The notes beneath the pieces were generated by a model that worked only from the letters and a program-made list of their open reading frames with translations, was not told where the DNA came from and did no database searches. This document shows positions 11,861 through 24,400 of a stretch of 64,000 nt of DNA, piece after piece (within the stretch, counting starts at the first letter, position 1; every line of letters begins with the position of its first letter). Origin of the DNA: Opisthocomus hoazin (lineage: Eukaryota; Chordata; Aves; Opisthocomiformes; Opisthocomidae); assembly GCF_030867145.1 (NCBI RefSeq), contig NC_134433.1:17395896-17459895 (forward strand), written 5' to 3'. Made by a program: the position numbers and the translations under genes.

Positions 11861-11997
11861 TGTCCTGGGTTTGGCCAGGACAGGGTTAATTTTCACCGGA
11901 CTCCAGGAAGGGGCACAGCCGGGGGGTGGGGGCTGACCCCACCTGGCCAAACACAGCCCGGTATTCCATACCATGTGCCAACACACTGGGTTCTGGT

Positions 11998-12030
<33 letters not shown>

Positions 12031-12290
12031 CGGTGGGGCGGGAACTCACTCTCGCAGCTCGGGAGCGTGCGGCGCCGGTGCGGTCCGAGAGAGCGGGTCT
12101 GTTTTTTGTCGTGTTTTCTCCTTATCTGTATCGTTGTTGTTCCTGTTCCCTCTGTTTGCTGTTCTGTTAAACTGCCCTTATTCCGACCCACCAGTTTCTG
12201 CCTCTTTCTTTTCATTCTCCTCCGCACGCCGGCGGGGGGAGGGGCGGCCGCGTGGCGCTTTTGTTGCCGGCGGCAGCCAAAACCAAGACA
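11861..12290 (+). mobile_element. GC-rich solo LTR with 5-bp target-site duplication
   Basis: It begins TGTCCTGGGTTTGGCCAGGA and ends GCCAAAACCAAGACA. ATCAT flanks it on both sides (11856-11860 and 12291-12295). It is 430 bp with no internal viral genes. The start resembles the ERVL-like LTRs elsewhere in the window, but the body is different and much richer in G+C. It contains a 32-base G run. TG...CA ends and a matching duplication suggest it is younger than the LTRs in XAF1 intron 1. Confidence 0.85.
11999..12030. repeat. poly-G tract of 32 bases
   Basis: This is an uninterrupted G homopolymer inside the LTR at 11861-12290. Its length is likely to be variable or misassembled, and it gives rise to spurious poly-Gly/poly-Pro ORFs. 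Confidence 0.98.
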
Positions 12291-12295
12291 ATCAT

Positions 12296-15200
12296 TCACT
12301 AGTATTTGCATAATGTATTGTAATGCCATACACAACAGATGTCCCAGATGTTACTCACAAATTGGTGTGGTTCATTTCCCATCCAAACAAGCCCCTTCTG
12401 TCCCCCATTTTTCTCTGGGAAAAATAAAGAAGAAGAAGAAAAAGGAAGCCCAATAAACCATTATTTAGACCTGGGAATAATGAGTGTTTATCTGGATTTT
12501 GTAACACAAATTATGTAATGAAGCAGAGAAAAGGCTTTTGAACAAATATGTTAATGAGATGGCAGCTAAGGGAGAGGCTACTGTTGCCAATTCTGAATCA
12601 AATTTTTTAATGTGATTTTCTTTTGGTTTTGTTTTTTTGTTTTTTCTTTTGCAGTCATTAGCCTGCACAGCATTTGAATGTGCTTTAGGGCTTCATGCAA
12701 ACTATACAGGAAATACCAATTCTAGGTCAAGAAAGCCTGTTCAGCAGCACACACTGACTGAGAAAATCCCACTGACTCAAAATTCATAATGAGGGCTTTT
12801 ATGTAGAAAGTTGTTGGGCACAGGGATTGTACTGAAAGGACTGTTCGTTCAGAGTCTCAAAAGCTTTTCTTGGAAAAATATCAGATGCACCACTGGGAAC
12901 TTGGTTGAAAGATACTCCTAAAGCAACACAGTGGACTGACAGTGGCTGGAAAGTACTGATTGGAGGGAAAATGGGAAGTAATGAAGCAGTGACTGTAATA
13001 ACTCTTTCCATTTAAATCCTGTGTAAACCCTCCAGTGCATAATATTATTGTATAAGATCTCTGCTAGGCATCTTTTTAAGTCAAGCGTCACACAGAGGTA
13101 AGTTCTGAGCTGGTTGTTTTTTAAATGTGACTTTCAAAATCCTAGGTAGAAGGCACTTCTTTTTCTGCTAAGTCCTAGCATGTCTCAGGGTCAGTTGTTT
13201 TCAGTTTTGTTTCTCAGTGTGAAGTATGATAGGTCTTACAGTCCTTGTTAATATAGTTTTGTTAAAGCTTTTGTACCTCTGGGTGTTGCATGGAGCCTGC
13301 AACATGAAAGAACTTTAAAAAGAACACGAGAAGAGTTTTTTGTTTTGAGAGGGCATAGCAGTTATCTAGGTCAAATGGACTGCTTTTAAACAGGCAAACT
13401 GTACTTGTGTGCTTGGACAGCATTTGAATTAGAGGCTGAAAATATCTATCTCTGTCATTAAATGAATCAACTCAACTACTACCTGTAAAGCCTTCTTGCC
13501 ACAGACCACTCCTCTCCAACAATAACAGGAGTAACTGGGATGATTGGCTTGTAGTGAATATCAGAAAAGCAGCTTCTTGGGAATGACCTAAACCACACTA
13601 AAATCTTTATTTTCCACTTTTTCCACCTGGACTGATGACCCTGTAATTCCTACCTTCCAAGAGGACTTGATTTCTGATCCCTTTCTACTAACCCAAACAA
13701 TGCAGGTCAGCCTTCGTTAACTAGTCTTCAGCAGTGTCCCACTTCTGAGTGGAACTCTTTACGGTGGTCCACATTACCGAATCTGGTATTGGAAGTACAA
13801 AAGGGAAGACTGCAAGACTCTGTGTGTGATTTGACAACGCTGTCAAGCTCCTCTATGAATTTGTTCTTGGAAGGTGCGGCTGTTCCTATCCCAGCTGTTA
13901 CGGTTCCCAGCCGTAAGTGGGCCCAGTCTCTTGAACTGTCTCTGGTGCTCACTGAACACTGCATTGAACCTATTCAGCTCACTAACTCGGCAGAAAAATG
14001 TTCTTCTTTCTTTATCAAGTTAAACTCCAATGAGGCCCAGAGCCACCAGCTGAGAAACATCAACAAAGCCAGGGCAGGTCAGTGGCAGTAAATCAATGAG
14101 ATGGGCTTGGCTCCGCCACTCCATCTACCCTTGGTTCTTGATATTCTTTAAGATATCTGTGTTTATTAGGGTAGCACAGCAGCAAATGGCAGCAGTGGTG
14201 TCTAGTAACCAGGGAAAGGGATTCAGGTACAAGAGACCTGATAAAGCTCGTGGTTCCACTTCATGTTACCACCCATGCCTAAGTCTCTTTGTAACACAAA
14301 GATTGGAGTTCCTTTGTAAACTGAATTGAAACTTACTACCAAGAAGACCAAAGCAGCATATTATTCAATGTTAGGGTGTCAAAATTTAGCCCAAAGGCTG
14401 CTACAGTCTCCCGCTTCTAAATGGTGTCTGCAACCAAAAGCTAATTTTACCTGTTGTCTTTCAAGCAGTAGTTAAAGACCATGAAAACGCACATCTCACA
14501 TACATATTTGTAAATACTGCTCTGGTCCCTGCTACGTTCAGAGCAGTATTGACTGGAGGAAAGCATTCTTCTTTCCTGAAGCCCTGCAGTTAGTGAGTTA
14601 GTGCTCAATTAGCATGAGGTGAATTTCAGGCTGTGGGAGGTTTTTGTTTGAATGCTCTCTGTGAACCATCTAAAGCTCCTCCTGCTGGAGGTTTTGCAGG
14701 CATGATGGGCGCTCTGCAGCTTCCTTTTGCCTGGCTGTAAGACTAAACAACAAAGCAAGCAGCCAAAGCTTTGTCCGCCTTCTCCTTGGCACAGTGAAGA
14801 GGAAGCTCATGGGCAAATTATGTGAAAGAACTGCCATTCCTGTAGCACTCTTATATCCGGCCAGTGCCAAGCATATCCGAGTTGTAAGCATAGACTGAGG
14901 GAGATGGGGAACAGTTGGAAGACTTGCCAAATCGAACATGCTCCTCTGCTTCTCTCTGTTGGTGCACGCTGATCCCTTAGAGAGCAGTGCCCAGCCTTGG
15001 CCTGTCTTGTAAACTGCTCTCTTCCCCCATTTAATCCAGTCATGCTCTCCCCTTCCTGCACCTTGACTACACATTGCACAGCTTTTCCACCTCCTTATCT
15101 GAAAGGAGGCATCTTCTCTGTTGTCCTCACTGCGTGTTCTTCTTCCTGCCCATGTTGTTGCTGTTTGTGATGGTATGTGAATATGTGGTTCTAACACCTG

Positions 15201-17370
15201 GATTCAGTCAACTTCTTGGCAAGGGGGTAGCAAGGTCAGAATTTACCTTTCAAGATTACAGGTTCTGTTCAGTGCAGGAATTCGTTGTTGCTGTTGCTCC
15301 TTTGCAACAGCCAGCTGCTCTGCTTGGTTTTAGCTGAATTCCTAGCAGACATCCACAGGAACTGTAGTTGGCACTAATTTGATTTCTTCTCAGCAGAGTC
15401 AGCACAGACATTTTTCGTGAACAAGTATTTCACACGCACTCCAACAAATCATCCTGCCCTCCTCCTGAAGCAAACCTCTACAAAAGAAGCCTACTTTTTT
15501 TTTAAAAAAAAAAAAGGTAAATAAATAAAAATTGCTCATTTCCATGATCATGCTTTAGATTTTTCCCAGCTTTTGCTTTAGTCAAAGTGCTGGGAATGAT
15601 CAGCCTTTAAAGTTAGGTTTCTAAACTCAGTTTACCAATCCTGGTCTTGATTTATGAAAAGATTACAGTTGCTTAGTTTGGGAACTGGGTCTCAGACAAA
15701 AACATGCTCAGATAAAGGAGCAAAATCTGGACTCAGTGTTGTTCCTAGATCTCCCTCTCCTTCTACTGGTATTGACCTGGCAGCTCCACTGGAAGAAATG
15801 GCAAGTGGGTATTCATCTCCAAGAGTCAGGTACTTAATGGTCTTGATTGACACCTCCTTGTTTACTTCCTTTGCTCTTTCATTTCTGCTCTGTAATCTCT
15901 TGGGAGGCCTGCACTGTCTTCTCATCCCTGTCCCAAGTCAGCTGTTCCTAAGAACCACGGGGAATACTGTGTTTCTCGTATCCCTCCCCTCCTCCTCCCA
16001 AAGGTAAGCTCTTCTGCTTGACAGTTGCTGTATGAACAGCAGAAGAGCATACTCCACTATCTTTCAATCTGATTTCCTGTTAATCAGATGCTTGTTCTTT
16101 TCTGTGAATCCTTTTTTTGTTTTATTTCATACCATAGAGTGTACTTTGCATAGCATACTGAAGGCAAGTTTGCAATAATTCTGCACAATAAGGAAATATT
16201 TATTCCCTTCTCTGTATTTGACTTCAGAGGACACTGAGGCATGAACTGGCTAACTGAATTGCCCACAGGAGTCCCTGATCTCATTCTCAAGTACAGCAAG
16301 CAAGTCTCCTTTCACAGGATTAGTCCATCTCAAGGTATCAACACATGTTTATGGCCTTTACTTCTCTTATCTGCACTGCATCTCATTTAAACAAGAAGAC
16401 AGCAAATCATATTTGCACTGGTCTATTAGAGTGACCCTTAGTACAACTCCTTTAGAGTTAACTCTTTGCATTTTCTTATTTAAGCGCTTGTAGTCCTTTT
16501 TTTTGTTGACTAGGGACCATTTTTTCATTGGAGACTGGCCACAGGAATGCAAGTTTTGGCTGATTCCCCACTTTCTGCTAGGCTTTGCACTGGTGTGAAG
16601 TTTCCTCTGTGTTGGTAAATTACCCAGAGGGACTGCTGCTAAAGGTTTGAAGATTTGGAATCTGTCCAGATCCGGTTGGCTACTGTTTTCCTTAGCAGAC
16701 ATTCACTACTTTTACAAACAGAACAGTAACATTGGAGTGTCTTATTTTGAACTTCTGTCACTCAAGTTCCTCTGGTTGCCAGAGGACAAATAGTGCAAGC
16801 TGTAGTCAGAGCTCCCTCATTACTTGCTGTGGAATCTGAAATTCTTTATTTCTGTAACTGCTTGGTAAGACTGCAGGATCAAATTGTCAAGATATGATTT
16901 ATGCTGCCTTCAGTTTCAGGTGGCTGTTGCCATCCCAGAAGCAGAACATAAAATACCAACAAACTATTTGTCTTCACTGTAGTATCCAGTCGTTCCTTTC
17001 TGCCATCTTGTTGGTGCTTGCCACCCTTTCAGTAGTGCCATCACTTCTGACACTGATTCTGTGGCTACACTGTAGACCAAATCACTGAAATGAAGACATT
17101 AAAAATAACCTTGCAAGTTAACCTTTCTGGGTTATTTTTAACCCAGATCTCAGACACATGATCCCTCACAAAATAATAGGCAGTGAAACACAGCCATGCA
17201 TGCCTGCACAGACCTTTGTTTTGGGGAGACCCCCACTGTGGTTTTAACTCTCTGTTTCCCTGAAGTGCCTCAGTCCTTCCTCACCACTGTGTACATGAGT
17301 GAGAGATGAGCCTCCCTTTGCATCATCAGCACCTCCTGGAAGCCCAGCACCTGAGGGAAGCTGTGGGCCA
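12296..17370. other. intergenic sequence, nothing recognised
   Basis: This is about 5 kb of ordinary unique sequence between the GC-rich LTR and the SLC13A5 promoter region. Short ORFs such as minus 14670-15197 carry no motif that I recognise. There is a short poly-T/poly-A pair at about 15497-15514. Confidence 0.5.
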
Positions 17371-17399
17371 GCACTTTGGTCTCTGGATATCAGGTGCAC

Positions 17400-17480
17400 G
17401 ATGACAATCTGTGCTCACTGGCAACCTTCTGTCAGCACTACGAGCGGGGAGATTTCTTCTTCAACCCTTCTCACGGCCGG
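17400..17480 (+). other. short protein-like stretch of unknown origin
   Basis: In the frame of the plus ORF at 17376 this stretch reads QVHDDNLCSLATFCQHYERG followed by DFFFNPSHGRC. The composition (Cys, His, aromatics, balanced charge) looks like real coding sequence rather than CpG-island noise. A possible acceptor (TGGATATCAG) precedes it. I do not recognise the family. It could be an exon of an unannotated gene or a relic, and it ends as the sequence enters the GC-rich SLC13A5 promoter. Confidence 0.3.
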
Positions 17481-17519
17481 TGTGACAGCCTGACACGCAG
17501 CCGTGGAGCAGCCTCCTTG

Positions 17520-18480
17520 TCCGTGGAGGGTCGCAGAAGCACGAGCACAGAGGCGGACACGGGGAACCGGGGCGCGCCCCGCGCTCTGTCTTGGCGCCCA
17601 CACGGTGGAGCGGGCCGGCGGGCCTGACTCGGGCTGGAGCGGGCTGAGGAGATCTCCCAGCGCCCGAGCTGCCGGCCGGCCCCGGGAGCCCGGCGGGGCC
17701 GTCGCAGGCCGGGTGTGGGGCAGGGGCGCGGGGCGGGCGCCGCAGCGGCGGCTCCCCGGCGGCGCGCTCGCTCCCGGCCCGCGCCCGCACCGCTACCCGG
17801 CGGCCCGGCCCCCGCCGGGGCGGGAGCGAGCCCGGCGTCCCGTCGGGGCGGGCGCGGGCGGGCCCGGTGTCCCGCCAGGGCGCGGGCGGGTCGTGTCGCC
17901 CCCCGCCATGTCCCTCCCGCCGCGGCCCCGCCGCCCCGTACTTAAGGCGGCGGCGGGCGCTGCTGCGGCTCGCGCCCTGACGGTGTATCCCCACAGGAGA
18001 TGGCCCCGACGTGTTTGCGGCCCCTGCTGAGGTACCGGTCCTTCGCCATCCTCTTCCTCACGCCGCTGCTGCTGCTGCCGCTGCCGGTCGCTGTGCCGAC
18101 GCGGGTAAGTGCCTGCGGGGCCCCGGCAGGGAACAGAGGCCCACCCCCCGTCCGGCCCCTGCCGCCCCACGGGAGCCCACCCCAGCCCCCCGGCCTGGGC
18201 CCCGCTGCCCGAGAGCCCCCGTCCTGGCCGGCCCGCCCGCCGGCCCCGCGCCGCAGCATCCCCCGGCCCGCGGGGCCGCAGCGCCCGCGCCCGCGCCCGC
18301 TCCCGGCCGAGCTGCGAGCTGCGCTCCCCAGCGATCTGCGGGCACCGGTGCTGGGCGGCTGAGGATCTGCGCTCGTCCTCAGGGCGGTGCCGCTGCCAGG
18401 ACCTGCGGCTCCCACAGACCCAGCCCATCCGATGCGAGTCTTCTGAGGCCGAAGATGCTGACGGGCACAACCGGCCCGCA
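17520..18480. promoter_or_regulatory. CpG island at the SLC13A5 promoter and first exon
   Basis: Very high G+C and dense CpG run across the start of SLC13A5 exon 1 (ATG at 18000). There is no obvious TATA box. Long ORFs on both strands within it are stop-poor artefacts. Confidence 0.85.
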
Positions 18481-21400
18481 CGTCTAGAGTTGTGTCTTGT
18501 GTTGCCTGGTGGTGGTGGCAGTGGACTGAACGACAGGGCTTCCAGGTTCTCTGGCTCACTCTGCTCCTGAGGCCCCGAGGTGCTTCCAGGAGTGATGCTG
18601 AGCGGCACTCGTCGTCAGCGGTGCCGTCAGAAGCCGAGCACTTTGTGTACTGCAGCGATCATAACAGGGTTTTGCATGCAGTATCCTCCAGTTCACATCC
18701 ATCTTACTCCAGTGGCGGCGATGGCACAACTCCTTCGCTTTCAGTGGAGTTATACCAGCATAAAATTGGAATAACCCAGTGAAGTTTGGCCTTTAATGTA
18801 TTTCAGCCTTCTTGGCAAATGTGAAATCTCAGTTCACAGTATTTTAGCCTACTAGGGCTTTAAAGTACATTCTGATGCTAAAACCAGTCTTTCTTCTGAG
18901 TGACCTGTATTGCTCAGTGTATTTTTGAGTATAGGAAAATGTTGTGCATATTTATAAACAAAACTGCTAGCCCTTCTGTTTTGCCTGTCTAAGTGATCTC
19001 AGCCCTGCCTTTCAGTTGAATGCTGGTGCCTTATAGAAAGAGGAATTCTTGACTGTTAGGCGCTACTTAGGTCAATACCAGGAAAGATAATTTCCCTAAA
19101 AAAGTAAATATGTCTTCAATTTTCCGGTATTTGTAGGAATATTGTGTCATCAGTCTAATCTGGGAAATTACAGTATTTCACAATGGGAGAGTAACATTTC
19201 TGTCAGTGAGAGCTTTTTCAGCTCTCAGTGAGAAGGCGATGTGTGAGAAGATCACTGTGTTTCTTGTCAACTGTCCAGAGACACCAAAGAAACATTCTGA
19301 CCATTCACATAAATCACAGGTAGATACAGGTATATATTTAATTCCAGATGTTTGGTTGTTTGAATTGGCTGTCGTTGTTGGGGTTAACTTGTAAGCGTGG
19401 TTGTATTTTCGAACTTCACATAAATTATTTACTCTCCACTCTACAAAACCAGTGTTTCTTCTGTATTGTGAATTTTATTCACTTAGAGTTGTTTATCTGT
19501 CTTGCATACTGGCAACATATTAACCACAGTCAGTTCTAGCACTTAGTTACTGTGGTACAGCATAAATTGTATCATTAGCTCACCTCATATTTATTAAGGG
19601 AAGAGACTTAAATAGGCTCTGTCTGATATCTTTTAGTCTTTGAAGAAATTTTTTTTTTCAAAACTTGTGCTGCAATTAATCTCCTGGAAGTTTGAAGGAA
19701 AAACATTCAAGTTACTTACAAAGGCTGTTCTGGTTTTAAGCTTCTCTATAAAATGAAGGAAAACACACCCCTATTTATAAATATCACCTTACGGTAAGTT
19801 TTAAATGTCACTGTAACACCATTTATTTTTGCAATAAAGTCTCATTTGTTGTATTAGAATAAAATCCTGTAAACACATACTCTAAATATGAGCAAATTCT
19901 GAACTACAGAACACTCACTTAAGCTTTAAAACACTGTTTACTGTTGGCTAATGAATGCTTGCTTCTCCTAACAATTTTGAAAGGAGAAACCAAGGAAGGC
20001 TAGGTTACAGAAATACCTGATCAGCAGTATAAAAAGACATGTTACAGCATTTCTAATCTAGGGAATCCCCTTAGCAGGTAAGCACAGTATGATTTGGGAA
20101 GTAACTAAATACCTGTAATGTGCTCAGTCACCAAAGAAAAAAGGTAAAAGAGTTTTACTTTAAGAGTTACTTTTATAAGTTAAGAACTTTTACATTATTT
20201 AGGTATATATTTTCTGGGCTCAGGTGTGTTACTGGGCACACGTCGAAGACTTGTGAATTTCAGGCAAGCTAATCATCCACACAGGGAAATTTGGCCATCC
20301 ATTTAAAAATAATTAACTCAAAATAGAAATGCCCAAATCTACAAACACTATTAAAAATTCTTGGCTCCTAGATATGAAATCTGCTTAGCTCAACTGATGA
20401 GAGGTAATTGCACACTGCAAACTGTGTACTTACCTAGTTGTGGAAGGTTTGTTTTTCTCACACCCTACATTTTGTGGGGGTGCATTAGAACAAACACTGT
20501 GGTCAAAAAGATGTAAGTGACTTCAGAACAAGGTTTAAAAGTACAAGTTTAAATCCTGATGCTTCAGCTACCTATTTCAGCTATTATTAAGCTACAGACA
20601 ATGGAGTGTTTGGGCTCCCTGTAAGAGCTACCAATGTGTTTCTTATCTCTAAGAATGGTTTTCTATGCTTAAATGTGTCTTCCATTATGTTGCAGGAGGC
20701 CAAATGTGCGTATATCATCATCATCATGGCAGCATACTGGTGCACTGAAGTGATCCCACTGGCTGTTACCTCCCTCATGCCTGTGGTATTTTTCCCGCTG
20801 CTTGGAGTTCAGAGCTCTAAGTCGGTAAGGTGCAGTTCTTGCTCAATCCAGATCTGCTATAGGGATATGCATTGCTCTGATCCTCCATCAATATTCAGCA
20901 GTCTGATAGGAAAGTGTTGCGGCTTTGTGGTGCTATTTCTGAACATGTGCTCAAGCAGTGTTCAGCCTTCCTGTATGGAAAGATGCTGAACTAAATATGC
21001 GTTTGCCCAAAATGTTAAGGGTGTGGAGCCTGAGGTGGTAGAGGGGAAGGTCTGTTCCTGGGCGTGGATCTTGCTGGAGAGCATCACACTAGTGCCAGCA
21101 GCTTGTGTGTTCATAACCCATCCCATGAAAGGTCAGTGCTGACATATCCTCTGGGAGATCTCAAAATGCATGGACAAATTTCTTCTGACAGGGTAGACAG
21201 CATGATGCCAGCAAGTACCCTGTGTGCCCTCCAAAGCTCATTCTGGCTCTTTGCGCTAGTGCTTTAGTCCAAGGGAGAGAGGCTGTATTTGTGTACTGTA
21301 GCCCAGCTTCACTGCTGGCCAACAAGCTGCAAAGGGCCAGGTGTGGTTACTAACGGTGCTGAGAAATCTGTTTTGGAGCTTGGCATTTCTAGTACTCACA

Positions 21401-24400
21401 CAATACTTTGAGCCTCTAACAATGTTTTAGGAAACTGCTGACATTTTGGACTTTATTAATGCCTGATAATCCAAAAAGAAGATTTGTGATGCACAAAACT
21501 GCCCCTGCACTAGATGGTTCAGCACTTAAATGGGATCAAGGGTTCAGGAAACTGGAGGTAGCCCTGAGGCTGCAACTGCTCCTTCTGCCAGTGTTGGGCC
21601 TGGTGCAGTAAAAGGCTTTGAGAAGATGAAAGGCAACACATGCTAGTGAAGCTAGTGAGAGGCAACATTTGGGCCCTGACCTACCTTCTCTGTTTTTCAG
21701 GTGTGCTTGCAGTACCTAAATGACACAAACATGCTTTTCGTTGGAGGGCTGATTGTTGCAATTTCTGTTGAACACTGGAATCTTCACAAAAGGATTGCAC
21801 TGATGGTCCTGCTGATTCTTGGGGTGAAACCTGCACTGTAAGAGTGTTACATTCCTTCTTCCTTGCTTGTGTCTTTTTAGCAGAGGTGTAGGGATGGTGT
21901 TTAACAGTCAGCAGAGAAGGGAACCTTCAAGAACCTCTTTAGCTGCACTTGTACAGAGTTTCTAGAGGTGAAGTCTGGCAGCAGGAACATTTTACTTGTC
22001 CTTTAGCCAAAAACAGCATCTGGATCTTGCTGTTGTGGGCAAAATGTTGACAGACTTAATCATGCACAGACTAAGGAGCTAAATGGCTTTCTGGCATTCC
22101 TTCAGTGAAGGTGGCAGAGCTGTCCTAGAAGGGAATCTGCCCCTGCTTTGTATTACTGGACGCCACACACATCCCTGCCTGGGCTCTGCTGCCTGAATTG
22201 CAGTGACTACAAAGCCTAGCAGCATCTGTTTTCTTTCCTCCTTTCTCCTCTGTCTGTTTCTCTTCTTTCAGCCTCATGCTGGGATTTATGGTAGTCACCG
22301 CCTTTCTGTCCATGTGGATAAGTAACACAGCCACCACTGCTATGATGGTTCCTATTGTCCAAGCTGTCCTGGATCAAATGGACAACACAGAGTATGATGT
22401 GACCATGATGGAACAAGCAGCCGGGCAAACAAATACAGTGATTGAGCTGGAGGAAAAGAATGCATCAGATCCCACTTCAGTGCATGGTAAGGGCCTACTC
22501 AGCAGTGAGTTCATTCTACTGCACTTGCTATACTCAGAGCTCCCTGACTAGAAGGAGTTCTCTATACCTTTTTGAAGGAAAGAGGATGGTAACCTGACTG
22601 ATAATCCCTAAATGTAAGACATTCAGGTTTTACGAAATGGCTTCCAATTTTAGTGGCTGCCGTTTTGTTATGCCTAGTGCTAAATCCCATGCAGGTTGTT
22701 ATGTTATTTCCTTCAAGATGGGGTCATCCTCCTCTAGTTTTCCTAGAATTAACTGCCTGCTCAGAGAAGTGAAAAGTGTATCCTGTGGGAAATATCGTCC
22801 AACCCCCCAGCATCCCACTTTCTAAATCTTGTGGTTATCAGTGAGGATTCAGCTTCTAAGCCATGTAGGAATGTTTGAAAAATTTTGTGCAAACACAACC
22901 TATTTTTGGTTCTGGGGTAATAAATAGCTCTTTTTTTTGCCAGATTGTATGTGGAAGTGGGGAGAAGAAAGAGGCATACTTTAAAAGCTGTGTGGAAAAG
23001 CGGAGCTGGTGTCATTTGACTCACAGTAGACAAACTACTGTTTGAAACACTTTAAAGTGTGATCTTATCCTGATGCTTGACTCCACAAGGTCCTTCTGTC
23101 AACGCTGTGGTTCTGCAGTAGATTTCACTTGACTTGAACCATGTACACAAACTCAGTCCCTCTGATTTCACTGCTCTACTGTGCTGTTACAGAGGGCTAT
23201 ATTATTAAATACCATTGAAGATCAGATCTGTGGTGCCTTTCTCTTTCAGAGAATGAAAGATTGTCTTGGGGATTTTCATGGAGATGTGATTTCACTGAAT
23301 TAGCAACTTGATCTGCCACGATTCCCTGTGTGAATGTGTGTAAGAATGAGTGCAAATGGTGGTAGTGCATACTGTGTCCCATACTTCAAGCCTTCTGCCT
23401 GGGACACACCATGCCCATTTTCTGGCTTACATGTCCATGGAAGGCACAGTGTAGAAGAAGGGTGCTTATGTGTGCCAGAGATTGCTCTGTCATGAGATTG
23501 ACTCATAACTGCGATATTTGTTTGAACCTTGGAGGCATCGTTTAGATACAACTGTGATCTCTGCTTTTTGGTTGCTTCCTTTCTTACCTCACTTGCTAAG
23601 GGAGAATGCACTATGACTGTGCAAAACTCAGACACCGTGTTTATCTAAGATATGTAAGCCTGCAAGAACGCCACTTGGTCACAGAGTGCTCTGTAAGGTT
23701 GCTCATTTCTACCTTCCAAAAAGTTGTATTAAAGATAAGTTTTCATATTTGCAAATGCTCTTTTTAACGTTGATTCTTGACTCCCAAAACCACACTTCCG
23801 CTCTGAGACCAGTAATAATAATTTTGCTGTTTTTTTGTCCACTTAGAAGGACTTCACTTTGCTGACTAATCTATTTTAACATACAGTGAAGGTAATAAAT
23901 GTGTGCAAAAAATACCTTTTGGTATTATTGAGTGGGTTGTAATTGCCATAAATTCGTTGTCCTGCTCCATTAGTCCAGTTAGACTTCAAGGTTAGACTGT
24001 TAACCTCAGAGAACAATGGACACAGCAGCGAAATTTCACAGTTGATGTAAACTGACAGAACATATCAATCTTAACAGTTATGCCAGGCAAGAATTTGGTT
24101 TTGGGTGGGTTTTTTCTGCCCATATTCTCAGCTGTTAAAGCTAGTTGGGTTCTTACCATGGTATTGGAATGGTTCTAGTGACTACAGTATCTGGCTGGTG
24201 GTAAGGCTCTGTGTGAAACAGGAGATTACTGCTGAGAAACTGTGGCACCAATGTGGACAATGGCTTTCTTGGATCATGTAGACCTGGATTGTCAACCTCT
24301 CTCTTCAGCTCCTCATGGACATGAGTCCAAAGTGTTTAGGAACGTATCTGTGGGTTTTTTTAATTAAAATAAATGACATACACAAACTGGAAACACTGAG

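Noticed and set aside
11756-12456. Poly-Gly and poly-Pro ORFs on both strands
   Set aside because: Produced by the 32-base G run in a solo LTR.
17461-18608. Long GC-rich ORFs on both strands around the SLC13A5 start
   Set aside because: They are stop-poor translations of a CpG island, rich in Arg, Pro, Ala and Gly, and overlap each other in several frames. Only the short frame starting at 18000 has homology.
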